From Aggregicoccus sp. 17bor-14 (GTDB lineage: Bacteria; Myxococcota; Myxococcia; Myxococcales; Myxococcaceae): a stretch of 64,000 nt of DNA. Positions 1 through 10,882 of this stretch are shown here, in pieces (positions within the stretch are counted from its first letter, which is position 1; each line of letters starts with the position of its first letter). Location of the stretch: the NCBI RefSeq assembly GCF_009659535.1, contig NZ_VJZZ01000010.1, positions 232,071 to 296,070 of the forward strand, written 5' to 3'. The notes under the pieces were generated by a model. That model had not been told where the DNA came from, ran no database searches, and worked only from the letters and a program-made list of their open reading frames with translations. Both the position numbers and the translations under genes were made by a program.

Positions 1-315
1 CTCGTCCAGCGTCACGTCCACTTCCAGCGAGTGCTCTCCCTCGCCCTGGCCCGCCTGCTTTCCCTCGCCGGGCTGCACGCTGCCGGGCCCCAGCTGCTGG
101 CCCACCTCGCCGTCGCCCTGCCCGACGCCGCCCTGCTCCTTGTGGCCGTACTTGAAGTGGGGGATGTCGATGAAGGGCAGGGGGATGCTGATGAAGTCCT
201 TGCCCTTCTTCCCCAGCATCTCGCCCTTCTGCACGTACTTGCGCAGGTTGGCTTTGATCTTCCCTCGGACGATCTGCTTGAAGCGCGAGTGGTCCTGGTG
301 GATTTTGAGGGACAC
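1..315 (-). CDS. yeaH: DUF444 (YeaH/YhbH) family protein, 5' part only
   Basis: The first 105 codons are visible and the gene runs off the left edge. I chose the GTG at 315 because AAGGAG lies about 8 nt upstream, inside the end of prkA. The N-terminus ([16 protein letters not shown], then a [21 protein letters not shown] stretch, then a Gly/Gln-rich linker) matches the start of YeaH/YhbH proteins. Known for the family: the gene usually follows prkA, often with spoVR, and acts with the PrkA kinase in stress or sporulation physiology; the biochemical role is unclear. The 5 nt gap to prkA implies a shared transcript. The C-terminal part cannot be judged here. Confidence 0.88.
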   Translation of the reverse strand, partial: MSLKIHQDHSRFKQIVRGKIKANLRKYVQKGEMLGKKGKDFISIPLPFIDIPHFKYGHKEQGGVGQGDGEVGQQLGPGSVQPGEGKQAGQGEGEHSLEVDVTLDE

Positions 316-320
316 GGCGC

Positions 321-2387
<2,067 letters not shown>

Positions 2388-2886
2388 GTCTCTCCCTCGG
2401 CCAACCCGGGAGCCCGCGCCGGCCGCGCGCGCGCCTGGGAGGTGAATGCGTGAACCTGGGGTGACGGGCAGCGATTCCAGCCCGTCCGGGCTCCCGCGCG
2501 TACGGCTGCGCGGGCCCAGGCACGACGACTGCGTTCGCTGTCCTCTCGGGTCCCCGCCGCGGAGTCGGACCGCGTGCGCGTGTCGGTGGTCGCGCCGCCG
2601 GTGCGGCGCCCTGCCTCCACGGGGTGAGAGAGCACGGCTCTGAGTATATGGAGCCCCCTGCCCTTAGGGGTAACGGGCCCCCGTTCTCCCGGCCATTGGT
2701 GAACGCGCCGGACGCACGCTCGCCAGGAACTGGACGGTGCGCGACGGGGCGCGTGTACGCCCGTCCAACACACGGCCCCCGGCACGGCGGGGCCACCGCC
2801 CGCGCGCTGCGCGCCCGCCTGCCTGCCCTGCCGGCAGACCCGCTCCCTTTCCTTTGGGAGCCAGGTGGGATAGCTCCTCGCGCGCC
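2388..2886. other. gene-free divergent region between prkA and the glycosyltransferase
   Basis: 499 bp without a convincing gene; open frames here have poor codon choice and no start signals. On the minus strand a TATACT hexamer (complement of 2643-2648) could be a -10 for prkA with a long leader of about 250 nt, but no good -35 is visible. Several GC-rich inverted repeats occur, for example CCCTTAGGGG near 2670. No riboswitch or tRNA was recognised. Confidence 0.5.
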
Positions 2887-4482
2887 ATGTCGTCTGTCGC
2901 CCCCTCTGCCGCCGCCCCCTCCCAGACCCCTCCGCTCGGCGCGCTCACGCCGGCGCCGGCCGCCGTGGCCGCGCCCGAGCCCGCCCGGCTGCTGCTGTGG
3001 CTGCTCGCCGCGGCGCTGCTGCCGCGCCTGGGGCTCTTCTTCTTCAACGAGAACCTCTACGGGGACGCGGTGGTGCGCACCGAGCTGGCAGAGCGCTGGC
3101 TCGGCCATCCGCACTGGATCCGCGGCTACGGGGACGGCACCTTCCAGTTCGGCCCGCTGCACGTGTACCTGGGCGCGCTGTTCCTGAAGCTGCTGCCCTA
3201 CCGCGAGCACGCAGGAAGGCTGATGAGCCTGGTGTTCGGCACGCTCAGCGTGGTGCCGCTCTACGCGCTCACCCGCCGGCTCTTCGGCTGGAAGGCGGCC
3301 GCGTGGGCCTGCCTCGCGCTCGCGGCGTGGGGCATGCACCTGCAGATGTCCACCACGGCGGCGAGCGAGGCGCTCGCGCTCTTCCTCATGCTGGGCGTCT
3401 TCGCGCTCTACGCCGAGGCCCTCGACGAGAACCGCTTCGCGCCCCTGTTCTGGAGCGCGGTGCTGCTCAACTTCGCGTGCGCCACGCGCTACGACGCCTG
3501 GATGTACATGCCGCTGCTCACGGGGTTGCTGCTGTTCAGCCCCGGGGACGTGGTGGCGCGGGTGACGCGCGCGGTGGGCTTCGGCCTGGTGTGCCTGCCC
3601 TTCCCGCTGGTGTGGATGCAGGGCAACGAGCTGATGCACGGCGACCCCTTCTTCCCCATCCACGACATCGAGAAGTTCCACGCGGCGTGGGTGGCGGACG
3701 GGGTGGGGCGCTACGGGCACCTGCTGTACCGGCTGCAGAACCTCGGCTTCTGGCCGGCCATGGCGCTGTTCACGCTCACCCCGGGCGTGGCGCTGCTGGG
3801 CGCGCTCGGCATGCGGCGGGCGTGGAAGACCGAGCGCGAGACGCGCTGGCTCATCCTCTCGGCGCTGCTGCCCGCGGCGTTCTACGCCTTCAAGGGCGCG
3901 GTGCTGCTGAACTTCGTCCCGCTGGGGCGCTTCACGGTGACGCAGTTGGTGGTGCTCCTGCCCTTCGTGTGGCTCGGCTACGAGACCTCCGTCGCCGGGC
4001 GCAGCGCGGGGGCGCGGCGTGCGGTGGGGGTGGCCACGGTGCTGCTCGCGGTCGCCATGCCGCTCGCGCTCGGGCTCTACACCTTCCGGCGCGACGGCGG
4101 CCTCGCGGACACGATGCGGCCGGTGAGCCCCGTCACCACCAACCCGGTCCCCATCATGGAGGCGGCGCGCTACCTCAAGGCCGAGGCGGCCGCGAAGGGG
4201 AAGGGCGCCATCCTCGACGACGAGCCGCAGCTCTACATGGACCTGCAGCTCGCCTTCTTCAGCGGCCTGCCGGAGCTGCGCATGGCGCGCTACCGCTGGG
4301 ACACCTTCCGCCAGCGCCTCGCGGACGCGGACCCCGCGGTGCTGGTGCGCTTCGACAACGGCAACCTGGCGAAGGACCCGGGCGTGAAGCTCGAGGGCCG
4401 CACGCTCAGCGTGGACGGCCTGCGCTTCGAGGAGGTGGACGGCTTCCACGCCCCGGTGCACGTGTACCACCGGGCGCCGTAG
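2887..4482 (+). CDS. GT-C fold membrane glycosyltransferase (family 39-like)
   Basis: 531 aa from the ATG at 2887. The reading frame is open further upstream, but that part is Arg/Pro-rich with no membrane character. After a Pro/Ala-rich head of about 33 residues come some ten hydrophobic segments. The first loop contains NENLYGDAVVRTELA, where the acidic residue (D60) is placed like the catalytic Asp of PMT/ArnT-type GT-C enzymes. A soluble C-terminal part of about 120 residues follows the last membrane segment. Known for the class: sugar transfer from a polyprenyl-phosphate sugar at the outer face of the membrane. Acceptor and sugar cannot be told. The gene stands alone and converges on mltG across a strong hairpin. 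Confidence 0.75.
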   Translation: MSSVAPSAAAPSQTPPLGALTPAPAAVAAPEPARLLLWLLAAALLPRLGLFFFNENLYGDAVVRTELAERWLGHPHWIRGYGDGTFQFGPLHVYLGALFLKLLPYREHAGRLMSLVFGTLSVVPLYALTRRLFGWKAAAWACLALAAWGMHLQMSTTAASEALALFLMLGVFALYAEALDENRFAPLFWSAVLLNFACATRYDAWMYMPLLTGLLLFSPGDVVARVTRAVGFGLVCLPFPLVWMQGNELMHGDPFFPIHDIEKFHAAWVADGVGRYGHLLYRLQNLGFWPAMALFTLTPGVALLGALGMRRAWKTERETRWLILSALLPAAFYAFKGAVLLNFVPLGRFTVTQLVVLLPFVWLGYETSVAGRSAGARRAVGVATVLLAVAMPLALGLYTFRRDGGLADTMRPVSPVTTNPVPIMEAARYLKAEAAAKGKGAILDDEPQLYMDLQLAFFSGLPELRMARYRWDTFRQRLADADPAVLVRFDNGNLAKDPGVKLEGRTLSVDGLRFEEVDGFHAPVHVYHRAP

Positions 4483-4509
4483 CGCCCCCCGCGCGAGCAT
4501 GAAGCAGCG

Positions 4510-4540
4510 AAGGGCCGCGACGGCAGACGTCGCGGCCCTT
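4510..4540. terminator. perfect 13-bp hairpin between convergent genes
   Basis: AAGGGCCGCGACG at 4510-4522 pairs perfectly with CGTCGCGGCCCTT at 4528-4540 around the loop GCAGA. It lies between the stop of the glycosyltransferase gene (4482) and that of mltG (4597), so it can serve both strands. The T tract is short, which is common in GC-rich genomes. Confidence 0.75.
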
Positions 4541-4596
4541 CTCGTCTCGGCAGGGCCCGTGGGGAGAGGCGAGGGCGGGGCGCCGCCCGTGCCGCG

Positions 4597-5652
4597 CTAC
4601 CCGCCGCGCTTCTTCTTGCGGAAGTACTCCACCTGCCACTGCTGCACGGCGGCCTGGTGGCACTCGTAGGTGGGGCAGAAGATGTGCGTGCCGTCGTTGC
4701 GGCTGACGAAGAAGAGGTCCTTGCAGTCCTGCAGCGGGTTGAGCGCCGCCTGCAGCGCCGCGGCGCCCGGGCTCGCGATGGGGCCGGGCGGCAGCCCCTT
4801 GGTGAGGTAGGTGTTGTACGGGTGCGGGGTGCGCAGGTCCTTCGCGGTGATGTTCTTCGAGTACACGCCGCGCAAGAGCCGCATCGCGTAGATGACCGTG
4901 GGGTCGGTGGCGAGCTGCATGCCCTGCTTCAGCCGGTTGTGGAACACGCAGCTGATGTGCGGCCGCTCCTGGGGCTGGCCCGTCTCCTTCTCGATGATGG
5001 AGGCGAGCGTCACCGTCTGCAGCAGGTCCAGGGTGACGCCCGCCTGCCGCTGCGCATCCGCCTTGCGGTACTCCTCGAGCGTGCGCTGCACCATCTTGGT
5101 CAGCACGCTCTCCGGCGTAGCGCTGCGGGTGAAGGTATAGGTGTCCGGGAAGAGGAAGCCCTCGATGGAGTCCGCCGGTACGCCCACCTTGTGAAGGAAG
5201 GCGGGGTCGGCGGCGAGCCGCTCGAGCTGGGCGCGGTCCAGCCCCAGCGGGGAGGCCGCCACGATGGGCAGAATCTCCTCGGCGCGCAGGCCCTCGGGCA
5301 CGGTGAAGCGGTACACGCGCACGGTGCCGGTGCGGATGCGCTCGAGCGCCTCGGGCGGCGTGAGCGTCCCCTCGAAGTAGTACTCGCCCGCCTTGAGCTT
5401 GGGGCCCAGGTTCTCGCGGCGGATGTAGAGGTACGCGAGCTCCGCGTCGTTCACCACGCCCGCCTGGGCGAGCTGGGTGGCGAGCGCGCGGGGGCCCGTG
5501 CCCGGCGCCACGTTCACGATGGCGGGCGAGGCGAGGGTGACCGGCGTGCGGGCAAAGGCGTCGATGCGGCGCTCGCGGTTCCAGTACCAGGCGCCAGCGG
5601 CAACGCCGGCGACGAGCACCAGCGCGAGGAGGGCGAGCAGGACTCTCTTCAC
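4597..5652 (-). CDS. mltG: endolytic murein transglycosylase MltG (YceG-like)
   Basis: 351 aa from a GTG at 5652, chosen because it follows the ruvX stop by 1 nt and is preceded by GAAGGGA. One N-terminal membrane anchor (residues 4-23) is followed by a LysM-like segment and the YceG domain. The motif ASIIEKETG puts the catalytic Glu at about residue 221, and PDTYTF and FHNRL are present. Known role: cleaves nascent glycan strands at the inner membrane and helps set glycan chain length. The C-terminal tail ends in a Lys/Arg-rich stretch. Translation is probably coupled to ruvX. Confidence 0.94.
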   Translation of the reverse strand: MKRVLLALLALVLVAGVAAGAWYWNRERRIDAFARTPVTLASPAIVNVAPGTGPRALATQLAQAGVVNDAELAYLYIRRENLGPKLKAGEYYFEGTLTPPEALERIRTGTVRVYRFTVPEGLRAEEILPIVAASPLGLDRAQLERLAADPAFLHKVGVPADSIEGFLFPDTYTFTRSATPESVLTKMVQRTLEEYRKADAQRQAGVTLDLLQTVTLASIIEKETGQPQERPHISCVFHNRLKQGMQLATDPTVIYAMRLLRGVYSKNITAKDLRTPHPYNTYLTKGLPPGPIASPGAAALQAALNPLQDCKDLFFVSRNDGTHIFCPTYECHQAAVQQWQVEYFRKKKRGG

Positions 5653-5653
5653 T

Positions 5654-6109
5654 TCAGTTCCCTTCGTCGTAGTCGTCGTAGTCCGACGGATCGTATGGAG
5701 GCTGGCGCGCATCGAGCCAGCCCTGCAGGATGAACTGCGCGGCCATCTGGTCGATGACCTCGCGCCGCTTCGCGCGCGACACGTCCGCCTCCAGCAGCGT
5801 GCGGGTGGCCGCGACCGTGGACAGGCGCTCGTCCCAGAACTCCACCGGAAGTCCCGTGGCCGCCGTCAGCTGGTCGGCGAACTTGCGGGACGCCTCGGCG
5901 CGCGGGCCCTCGCTGCCATCCATGTTGAGCGGCAGTCCCACCACGAAGCGCTCGGCCTCGTGCTCCTGCACGAGCGCCTTCAGGGCGGTGAGGTCGGCCT
6001 TCAGGTTGGTGCGGCGCACCGTGGTGACGCCCTGGGCGGTGAGCCCGAGTCCGTCCGACACGGCGACGCCGATGGTCTTGGTTCCCACGTCCAGCCCGAA
6101 GGTGCGCAT
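5654..6109 (-). CDS. ruvX: RuvX/YqgF Holliday-junction resolvase-like nuclease
   Basis: 151 aa, the usual size. RNase H-like fold signatures are visible: FGLDVGTKTIGVAVSD at the N-terminus (catalytic Asp at about 7), VVGLPLNMDGS in the middle, DERLST and the late Asp in DQMAAQFILQ. Known roles: putative resolvase and pre-16S rRNA 5'-end processing nuclease (YqgF). The tail YDPSDYDDYDEGN is strongly acidic, an extra of unknown meaning. The gene overlaps the control region of mltG and the two form a leftward operon; ruvX-mltG adjacency occurs in other bacteria. Confidence 0.93.
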   Translation of the reverse strand: MRTFGLDVGTKTIGVAVSDGLGLTAQGVTTVRRTNLKADLTALKALVQEHEAERFVVGLPLNMDGSEGPRAEASRKFADQLTAATGLPVEFWDERLSTVAATRTLLEADVSRAKRREVIDQMAAQFILQGWLDARQPPYDPSDYDDYDEGN

Positions 6110-6316
6110 CCCGGCCGGACTCTAGCCGCAATCTCCCACCCTGGACCGCGCCGTCCACCGTCGGGGACCGCTCTTGTGGGGGGACGTGGGCCAAGTGCGC
6201 TGAATCGTTGGCGCGAGCGGCAGGCAGGCGGACGGCACCGCCGCTGCACAGGGCCTCCCCCGCGACGCGCGGCCACGCAGCAGTCCCCACCCGGCCCTGC
6301 GCGCAGGAGAGTCACG

Positions 6317-7735
6317 ATGAGCTTCCTGAGTGGCGCACTGCACATGCTGGACAGTCTCAACCCGGTGTCGAAGCTGCTGGACGCGGCGGGCGATGCGCTC
6401 GGGCTTCCGCCGGAGGTGAAGCACGCGCTCAAGATCGGCGCCGGCTTCGCCACGGGCAACGTGGTCATGATTGCCACGGGCGCAGCAGACGCGGCCGAGG
6501 ACGCCGCGCGCCATATTCCTGCGAGGACGGAGTACTCCCCCGGGGGCTCGGGCGGGCAGCAGAGCTGCCCCGGCTATGCGCCCCCGGCGGGCGGGAGCCG
6601 AGCTCCGGTGGGCCCCGATCCGCAGGCGGGAAGGCTGGACCCCCGCGTGCTCGAGTACCGGGACGCGCTGCGCACGGTGTCCTCGAACTTCGAGCTCTTC
6701 GACGTCATCGACGGCAGCAACAACGACAAGTTCAGCTACCAGACCCTGGGGAAGGTCCGTGACAACGGCCAGGTTCCGGCGGACGTGCGGAAGGCGGCGG
6801 ACTTCCTCCTCAGCCACCCCGAGTACCTGCGCCAGCTCGACACGGCGCACCGGGGCGGTAACCCCGACGGCACCATCAGCCGCAAGGACCTGGACCAGGC
6901 GCTGCGCAACGTGGACAAGGCCATCGCCGAGCACGGCGTGCGCGAGCCCTGTGATGCGCCCCCGCCCTGTGCGCCGCCGCCTCCGCCCTCGGGCGGCACG
7001 CCCTCGACGCCCCCGCCTCCGGGTGGAACCCCCTCCACGCCCTCGCCGGGAACGGGCGGCTCGGGCTCGCCGCTGGACCCCGAGATCCACGACTACCTCT
7101 CCGCGCTGCGCACCCTCGAGGCGAACTTCCCCACGATGGACGGTGCGGCGGGCAGCGTGAACGCGCGCCTCTCGCTCGAGGACCTGCGCAACATGGCGAG
7201 CGACCTGCGGCTCTCGCCCGAGCTGCGCAAGGCTGCGCAGTTCCTCTCCACGAATCCCGGCTACTTCGAGCGCCTGGATGGCGCAGGTGGCAGCGCGAAC
7301 GACGACGCGGTCGACCTGCAGGGCGTGCGCTCGGAGATCGGCCAGGTGCAGGCGGACCTGCGCAAGTACGGCGCGCCGCCACGCTCCGGGAGCAGCAGCG
7401 GCTCCGGCGCCAGCAGCATCGGCGACATCGTGCGCGACCCGAGCATGAGCATCGAGGAGAAGGTCGAGGCGGTCCTCTCCTCGGTGCTGGACGGCATCGA
7501 CTCGGAGATCTCCCGCACCATGGATGACCTGGCGGCTGCCCAGGACAAGGCCGCGCACATGAAGGACGGCGGCAACCAGGCCCAGGAGAGCGCGGACTCG
7601 GACGTGCAGAAGCTCAGCATGCGCCTGCAGAAGCTCGTGGAGAAGCGCAAGGCCATGTTCGACCTGATGAGCAACATGTCCCAGAAGTTCAACGAGATGG
7701 CGAACACGGCCATCTCCAACCTGGGGCGCGCGTGA
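6317..7735 (+). CDS. NolX/HrpF-like type III secretion translocator homologue
   Basis: 472 aa from the ATG at 6317, with AGGAGA 6 nt before it. Order of parts: an Ala/Gly-rich N-terminus (about 5-65) with a weakly hydrophobic helix; a first repeat at 110-203; a Pro/Gly/Thr linker (212-252); a second repeat at 253-352; a Ser/Gly linker; and a coiled-coil-prone C-terminus (375-470). Each repeat has the NolX/HrpF pattern: ALRTxxxNF, an acidic EF-hand-like segment, LRKAAxFL, then (D/E)RLD and DGTISRKDL. Rhizobial NolX and Xanthomonas HrpF are secreted translocators. The helical C-terminus recalls EspA/needle proteins. The downstream gene resembles a dedicated chaperone. No secretion apparatus genes are nearby. 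Function as translocator, effector or something else is inference. Confidence 0.65.
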   Translation: MSFLSGALHMLDSLNPVSKLLDAAGDALGLPPEVKHALKIGAGFATGNVVMIATGAADAAEDAARHIPARTEYSPGGSGGQQSCPGYAPPAGGSRAPVGPDPQAGRLDPRVLEYRDALRTVSSNFELFDVIDGSNNDKFSYQTLGKVRDNGQVPADVRKAADFLLSHPEYLRQLDTAHRGGNPDGTISRKDLDQALRNVDKAIAEHGVREPCDAPPPCAPPPPPSGGTPSTPPPPGGTPSTPSPGTGGSGSPLDPEIHDYLSALRTLEANFPTMDGAAGSVNARLSLEDLRNMASDLRLSPELRKAAQFLSTNPGYFERLDGAGGSANDDAVDLQGVRSEIGQVQADLRKYGAPPRSGSSSGSGASSIGDIVRDPSMSIEEKVEAVLSSVLDGIDSEISRTMDDLAAAQDKAAHMKDGGNQAQESADSDVQKLSMRLQKLVEKRKAMFDLMSNMSQKFNEMANTAISNLGRA

Positions 7736-7776
7736 GCCGCGCCCTCGACCCGGTCACCCCAGAGGCGGAGGACACC

Positions 7777-8268
7777 ATGGACACGCAGAGCGAGATGGCA
7801 GCACGGCTGAGGGCGTACGCGCGCGGGGAGCTGACGTGGGCGCAGGTGGAGGGGATGACCTTCGAGGAGGCCAAGGCCATCGCCCAGGTGGGCTGCGAGC
7901 TGGCGGCCGCGGGACAGCTGGAGGAGGCGCGGGTGCTCTTCGAGGGGCTCGTCGAGGGCAACCCGCGCGACGCGGCCGCCCGCGCCGCCCTGGGCACCGT
8001 GTACCAGAAGCTGGGGCGCAGCCAGGAGGCGCTCGCGCAGTACGACGCGGCGCTCGCGCAGGAGCCCAAGAACCCGGTGGCGCTGGGCAACCGCGGTGAG
8101 CTGCGCCTCAAGCAGGGCAACCGCGAGGGCTTCCAGGACCTCGCCCACGCGGTGGAGGCGGACCCGGCGGGCCTCACGGCCGCCGGCCGCAGGGCCAAGG
8201 CGCTGGTGAAGGCGATCGCGCTGGGCGCCGTGGAGCGCTTCCACGCGCAGGGAGCCCCCAAGGCCTGA
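7777..8268 (+). CDS. LcrH/SycD-like TPR chaperone
   Basis: 163 aa from the ATG at 7777, chosen for GGAGG 7 nt upstream; a GTG at 7732 overlapping the previous stop would add 15 residues. The layout is that of class II type III secretion chaperones (LcrH, SycD, IpgC): a short N-terminal helix, then three TPR units. The first begins at about residue 33 (AQVGCELAAAGQLEEARVLF), the next contain LGTVYQKLGRSQEALAQYD and GELRLKQGNREGF. Such chaperones hold translocators before secretion, and the gene directly follows a NolX-like translocator homologue. A generic TPR protein remains possible, since TPRs are abundant in myxobacteria. Confidence 0.65.
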   Translation: MDTQSEMAARLRAYARGELTWAQVEGMTFEEAKAIAQVGCELAAAGQLEEARVLFEGLVEGNPRDAAARAALGTVYQKLGRSQEALAQYDAALAQEPKNPVALGNRGELRLKQGNREGFQDLAHAVEADPAGLTAAGRRAKALVKAIALGAVERFHAQGAPKA

Positions 8269-8327
8269 GGCGCACGAGTTCAAAGCAGTCGCCGTGCCGT
8301 CGGGGAGCGGCGCGGCGGTGGCCACTG

Positions 8328-8396
8328 GCGAGCGGGCCCCGAGGTGGGGTTGGTGTGGGATGGACGGGTTGGGGCCCGTTCGCCGGCGGCGTTTTT
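8328..8396 (+). terminator. long-armed hairpin followed by T5
   Basis: GCGAGCGGGCCCC (8328-8340) pairs with GGGGCCCGTTCGC (8371-8383) with one G-T wobble around a 30-nt loop. A small CGCC/GGCG hairpin and then TTTTTCTTCTCT (from 8392) follow. It ends the rightward NolX/chaperone transcript and lies before the stop of the opposing lipoprotein gene. Confidence 0.65.
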
Positions 8397-8401
8397 CTTC
8401 T

Positions 8402-9529
8402 CTACGGTTGGGGCGAGGTGGCAGCAGGGGAGGGCTGCGCCTCGGCATCCGCAAGCAGCAGCGCCTTCACCTTGCGCAGGCTCTCGCGGGTGCGCTCCAC
8501 GAAGGGGTTCTCCGAGCCGATGCGCTCGGCGGCCTCGAGCGTGCGCTCGTAGATGCCGATGGCCTTGGTGAGCAGCACCCGCACGCGGCTGCGCACCTCC
8601 TGGCGGTAGGCCTCGGCCTGCTCGGCATCGAGCTCCGGAGGCACCGGCGTGTTCACCATCTGCGCATGGAGGTTCTCGTACATGCTGCCCACCTGCGCCC
8701 CGGAGGCCGTGGCCCACTGGCCGTTGCCCGCGCGGATGGAGCGCAGGTAGTGACCCTGCGCAGAGAGCAGCAGCTCGGCCTTGTGCTCCAGGTCCTTCGC
8801 GAGCCCGTCCGCGCCGTGCGAGGGGTCCAGCTTCGCCGCCTCGAAGTTGAGCCGGTAGATCTCCCCGAGGAAGAAGTGAGCCTGGGCGGGGTAGTAGCTG
8901 TCCACCTCGCCCGCATCCGAGACGCTGCCGTAGAGCGACAGCGCCTGGCGCAGCGTGCCCTCGGCGCGCTCGGCGTCGCCCGACTCGAGCTCGCACACGC
9001 CCTGCTGCACGCGCGCCTCGATGCGCCGGCCCGCGGGCAGGTCGTCGCGCGCAGCGAGCGCGCTCAGCACCCGGACGGCCTCGGGGTAGCGCTCGAGGTG
9101 GTACTCCGCCTCGGCGAGCCGGAACGAGGCCTCCAGCGCATCGCCCGTGCCATGGACCGGATCCGCGAGCTGCGCAAAGCGGGCCTGCGCGTCCGCCCAG
9201 CCCTCGGTGCGCTCGTAGGCGAGCCCCGACTGCAGCAGCGCATCGCGCCGGTGGGCGCTCTGGGGGAAGCGGTCGATGATGCGGTCGAAGACGCGCGCCG
9301 CGAGCGCGAAGTCGCCGGCGGCGAAAGCGGCCGTGCCCTTCGCATGGAGCTCCGCGTCGTTGAGCCCTTCCAGGCCGGGGTCTCCCACCACCTGCTCGGG
9401 CGGGTAGGCCACCTCCTGGCGCTGTGCGCGCGCGTCCGCCTCGTGCCCCGCGCGGCTCGCGCCGCTGCAGCCTGCGAGCCCCAGCGCAAGGCTGCCCACC
9501 AGCATCCATCCCCGACGAACCATCGCCAT
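8402..9529 (-). CDS. TPR-repeat lipoprotein
   Basis: 375 aa with a lipoprotein signal: two Arg, a hydrophobic stretch and the lipobox LAGC ending at Cys21. The rest is a helical TPR solenoid; clear units are around 62-95 (GTAAFAAGDFALAARVFDRI), 100-135 and 145-180, with looser helices to about 345. The tail is Pro/Ala-rich. The overall form resembles YbgF/BamD-type periplasmic TPR proteins, but no known partner gene is adjacent. It would sit in the periplasm, anchored to a membrane. GAGGA lies 5 nt before the ATG. Function unknown. Confidence 0.8.
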   Translation of the reverse strand: MAMVRRGWMLVGSLALGLAGCSGASRAGHEADARAQRQEVAYPPEQVVGDPGLEGLNDAELHAKGTAAFAAGDFALAARVFDRIIDRFPQSAHRRDALLQSGLAYERTEGWADAQARFAQLADPVHGTGDALEASFRLAEAEYHLERYPEAVRVLSALAARDDLPAGRRIEARVQQGVCELESGDAERAEGTLRQALSLYGSVSDAGEVDSYYPAQAHFFLGEIYRLNFEAAKLDPSHGADGLAKDLEHKAELLLSAQGHYLRSIRAGNGQWATASGAQVGSMYENLHAQMVNTPVPPELDAEQAEAYRQEVRSRVRVLLTKAIGIYERTLEAAERIGSENPFVERTRESLRKVKALLLADAEAQPSPAATSPQP

Positions 9530-9763
9530 CCGTGTCCTCGCTCCGTATGGAGACCCTGCGGGTCCCCTGGGCCCTCGAGGGGCCCTGTGCTCCCGGGAGG
9601 ACGCGCGAGCCTCGCGCGCCTCACCGGCTCTGGGTGCGGCAGCTTAACCCGCACTCCCCCCTGCAGCTTCCCTGGCTGCCCACCCGCCGTGCGGCAGCGC
9701 ACGGCATGTGTGCCCCTCGCACGCTCCGTCGGGAAGGGGCTGCGGACAAGGGGCGCGCCGGGG

Positions 9764-10882
9764 CTAGGCGAGCTGTGCTTCTCCCAACAGGAAGCGCCCG
9801 GTGCGCCAGAGGGCGTCCACGTCGTGCACGTCCACGTCGAAGCGCGGCACCTGCACGAGCGGAGTGCCGGGGCAGGCCTGGGAGAGCTGCGCGATGCCGG
9901 CGGCGTCCTGCTCGGCCAGCACCTTCAGCTCCTCCAGCGTGCGCAGCACCTTGTCGCGCCGCGCGGGCACCAGCTCCTGGGCCTCGTCCCACAGCGCGGG
10001 CGGGGGCAGCGGGTGCACGCGGTTCACCACGATGGCGACGAGGTCCATGCGGTTCTGGCGCAGCAGCTTGTGGAAGTGGATGGCCTCGTCGAGCCGCTCG
10101 GCGGCCGGCGCCGTCACCAGCACGAAGCCCGTCTGCGGGGACTCGAGCAGCGAGCGCACGCCGCGCGCGCGCTCGCGGAAGCCCTCGTTCATGGAGGAGA
10201 TGGCCAGCATGAACGCCGAGAGCTCCTGCAGCGTCTCGGTGCCGGTGAACCTGGCCAGCGTCTTCGCCACGTAGCTGCCGCCGAGGTTGAACAGCGAGAG
10301 CCCGAGCTTTCCCGCGGCCAGCGCCGGGGTGAGGAGCCACTTCGCCGCCTCGTTGTCCAGGAAGTCCAGGACGCGGTTGGGGGCATCGAGGAAGTCCAGC
10401 GCGTGCGCGGTGGGCGGGGTGTCCAGCACCACCAGCTCGAAGTCGCTGCCGCTGCGCAGCTCCCACAGCTTCTCCATCGCGATGTACTCCTGGCTGCCGG
10501 CGAGCGCGCCCGAGAGCGACTGGTAGAAGCGGTTGGAGAGGATGCGCTCGCGCTTGTCGGCCGGGGCAAACCGGGTGATGAGGTCGTCCCAGGTCTGCTT
10601 CATGTCCAGCATCATCGCGTAGAGCGCGGCGCGCGGCTGCAGCCCCGCGGCGCGCAGCGCGGACTCGGGGATGCGCGCCTGCGTGTTGCCCAGCGCCGAG
10701 ACGCCGAGGCTGTTGGCCAGGCGCTTCGCCGGGTCGATGGTGCAGACGATCGCCGAGCGGCCGTCCACCGCGGCGCGCAGCGCGAGCGTGGCCGCCACGG
10801 TCGTCTTCCCCACGCCGCCCGAGCCCACGCAGATGAGCGTGCGCTTGTCGGCGAGCGGGCGCGCGAGGGGGCTCGCGCTCAT
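9764..10882 (-). CDS. ArsA/Get3-family ATPase, second of a pair
   Basis: 372 aa. It carries the deviant Walker A GSGGVGKTT (residues 20-28), TIDPAKRLANSLG (switch region typical of ArsA/Get3), and LVVLDTPPTAHALDFLDAP, the Walker B region. Known for the family: ATP-driven dimers that either pump arsenite (ArsA) or sort tail-anchored membrane proteins (Get3). No arsB, arsC or arsR gene is nearby, so arsenic export is unlikely. The ATG overlaps the stop of the preceding ATPase gene (ATGA), so the two are probably made together and may form a heterodimer. Confidence 0.85.
   Translation of the reverse strand: MSASPLARPLADKRTLICVGSGGVGKTTVAATLALRAAVDGRSAIVCTIDPAKRLANSLGVSALGNTQARIPESALRAAGLQPRAALYAMMLDMKQTWDDLITRFAPADKRERILSNRFYQSLSGALAGSQEYIAMEKLWELRSGSDFELVVLDTPPTAHALDFLDAPNRVLDFLDNEAAKWLLTPALAAGKLGLSLFNLGGSYVAKTLARFTGTETLQELSAFMLAISSMNEGFRERARGVRSLLESPQTGFVLVTAPAAERLDEAIHFHKLLRQNRMDLVAIVVNRVHPLPPPALWDEAQELVPARRDKVLRTLEELKVLAEQDAAGIAQLSQACPGTPLVQVPRFDVDVHDVDALWRTGRFLLGEAQLA

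Noticed and set aside
2737..2886. An upstream extension of the glycosyltransferase reading frame
   Set aside because: The added 50 residues are Arg/Pro-rich and unlike any membrane protein start; the ATG at 2887 is better.
5477..6316. Upstream extension of the NolX-like gene through ruvX
   Set aside because: It runs antisense to ruvX and mltG; the ATG at 6317 with AGGAGA is a proper start.
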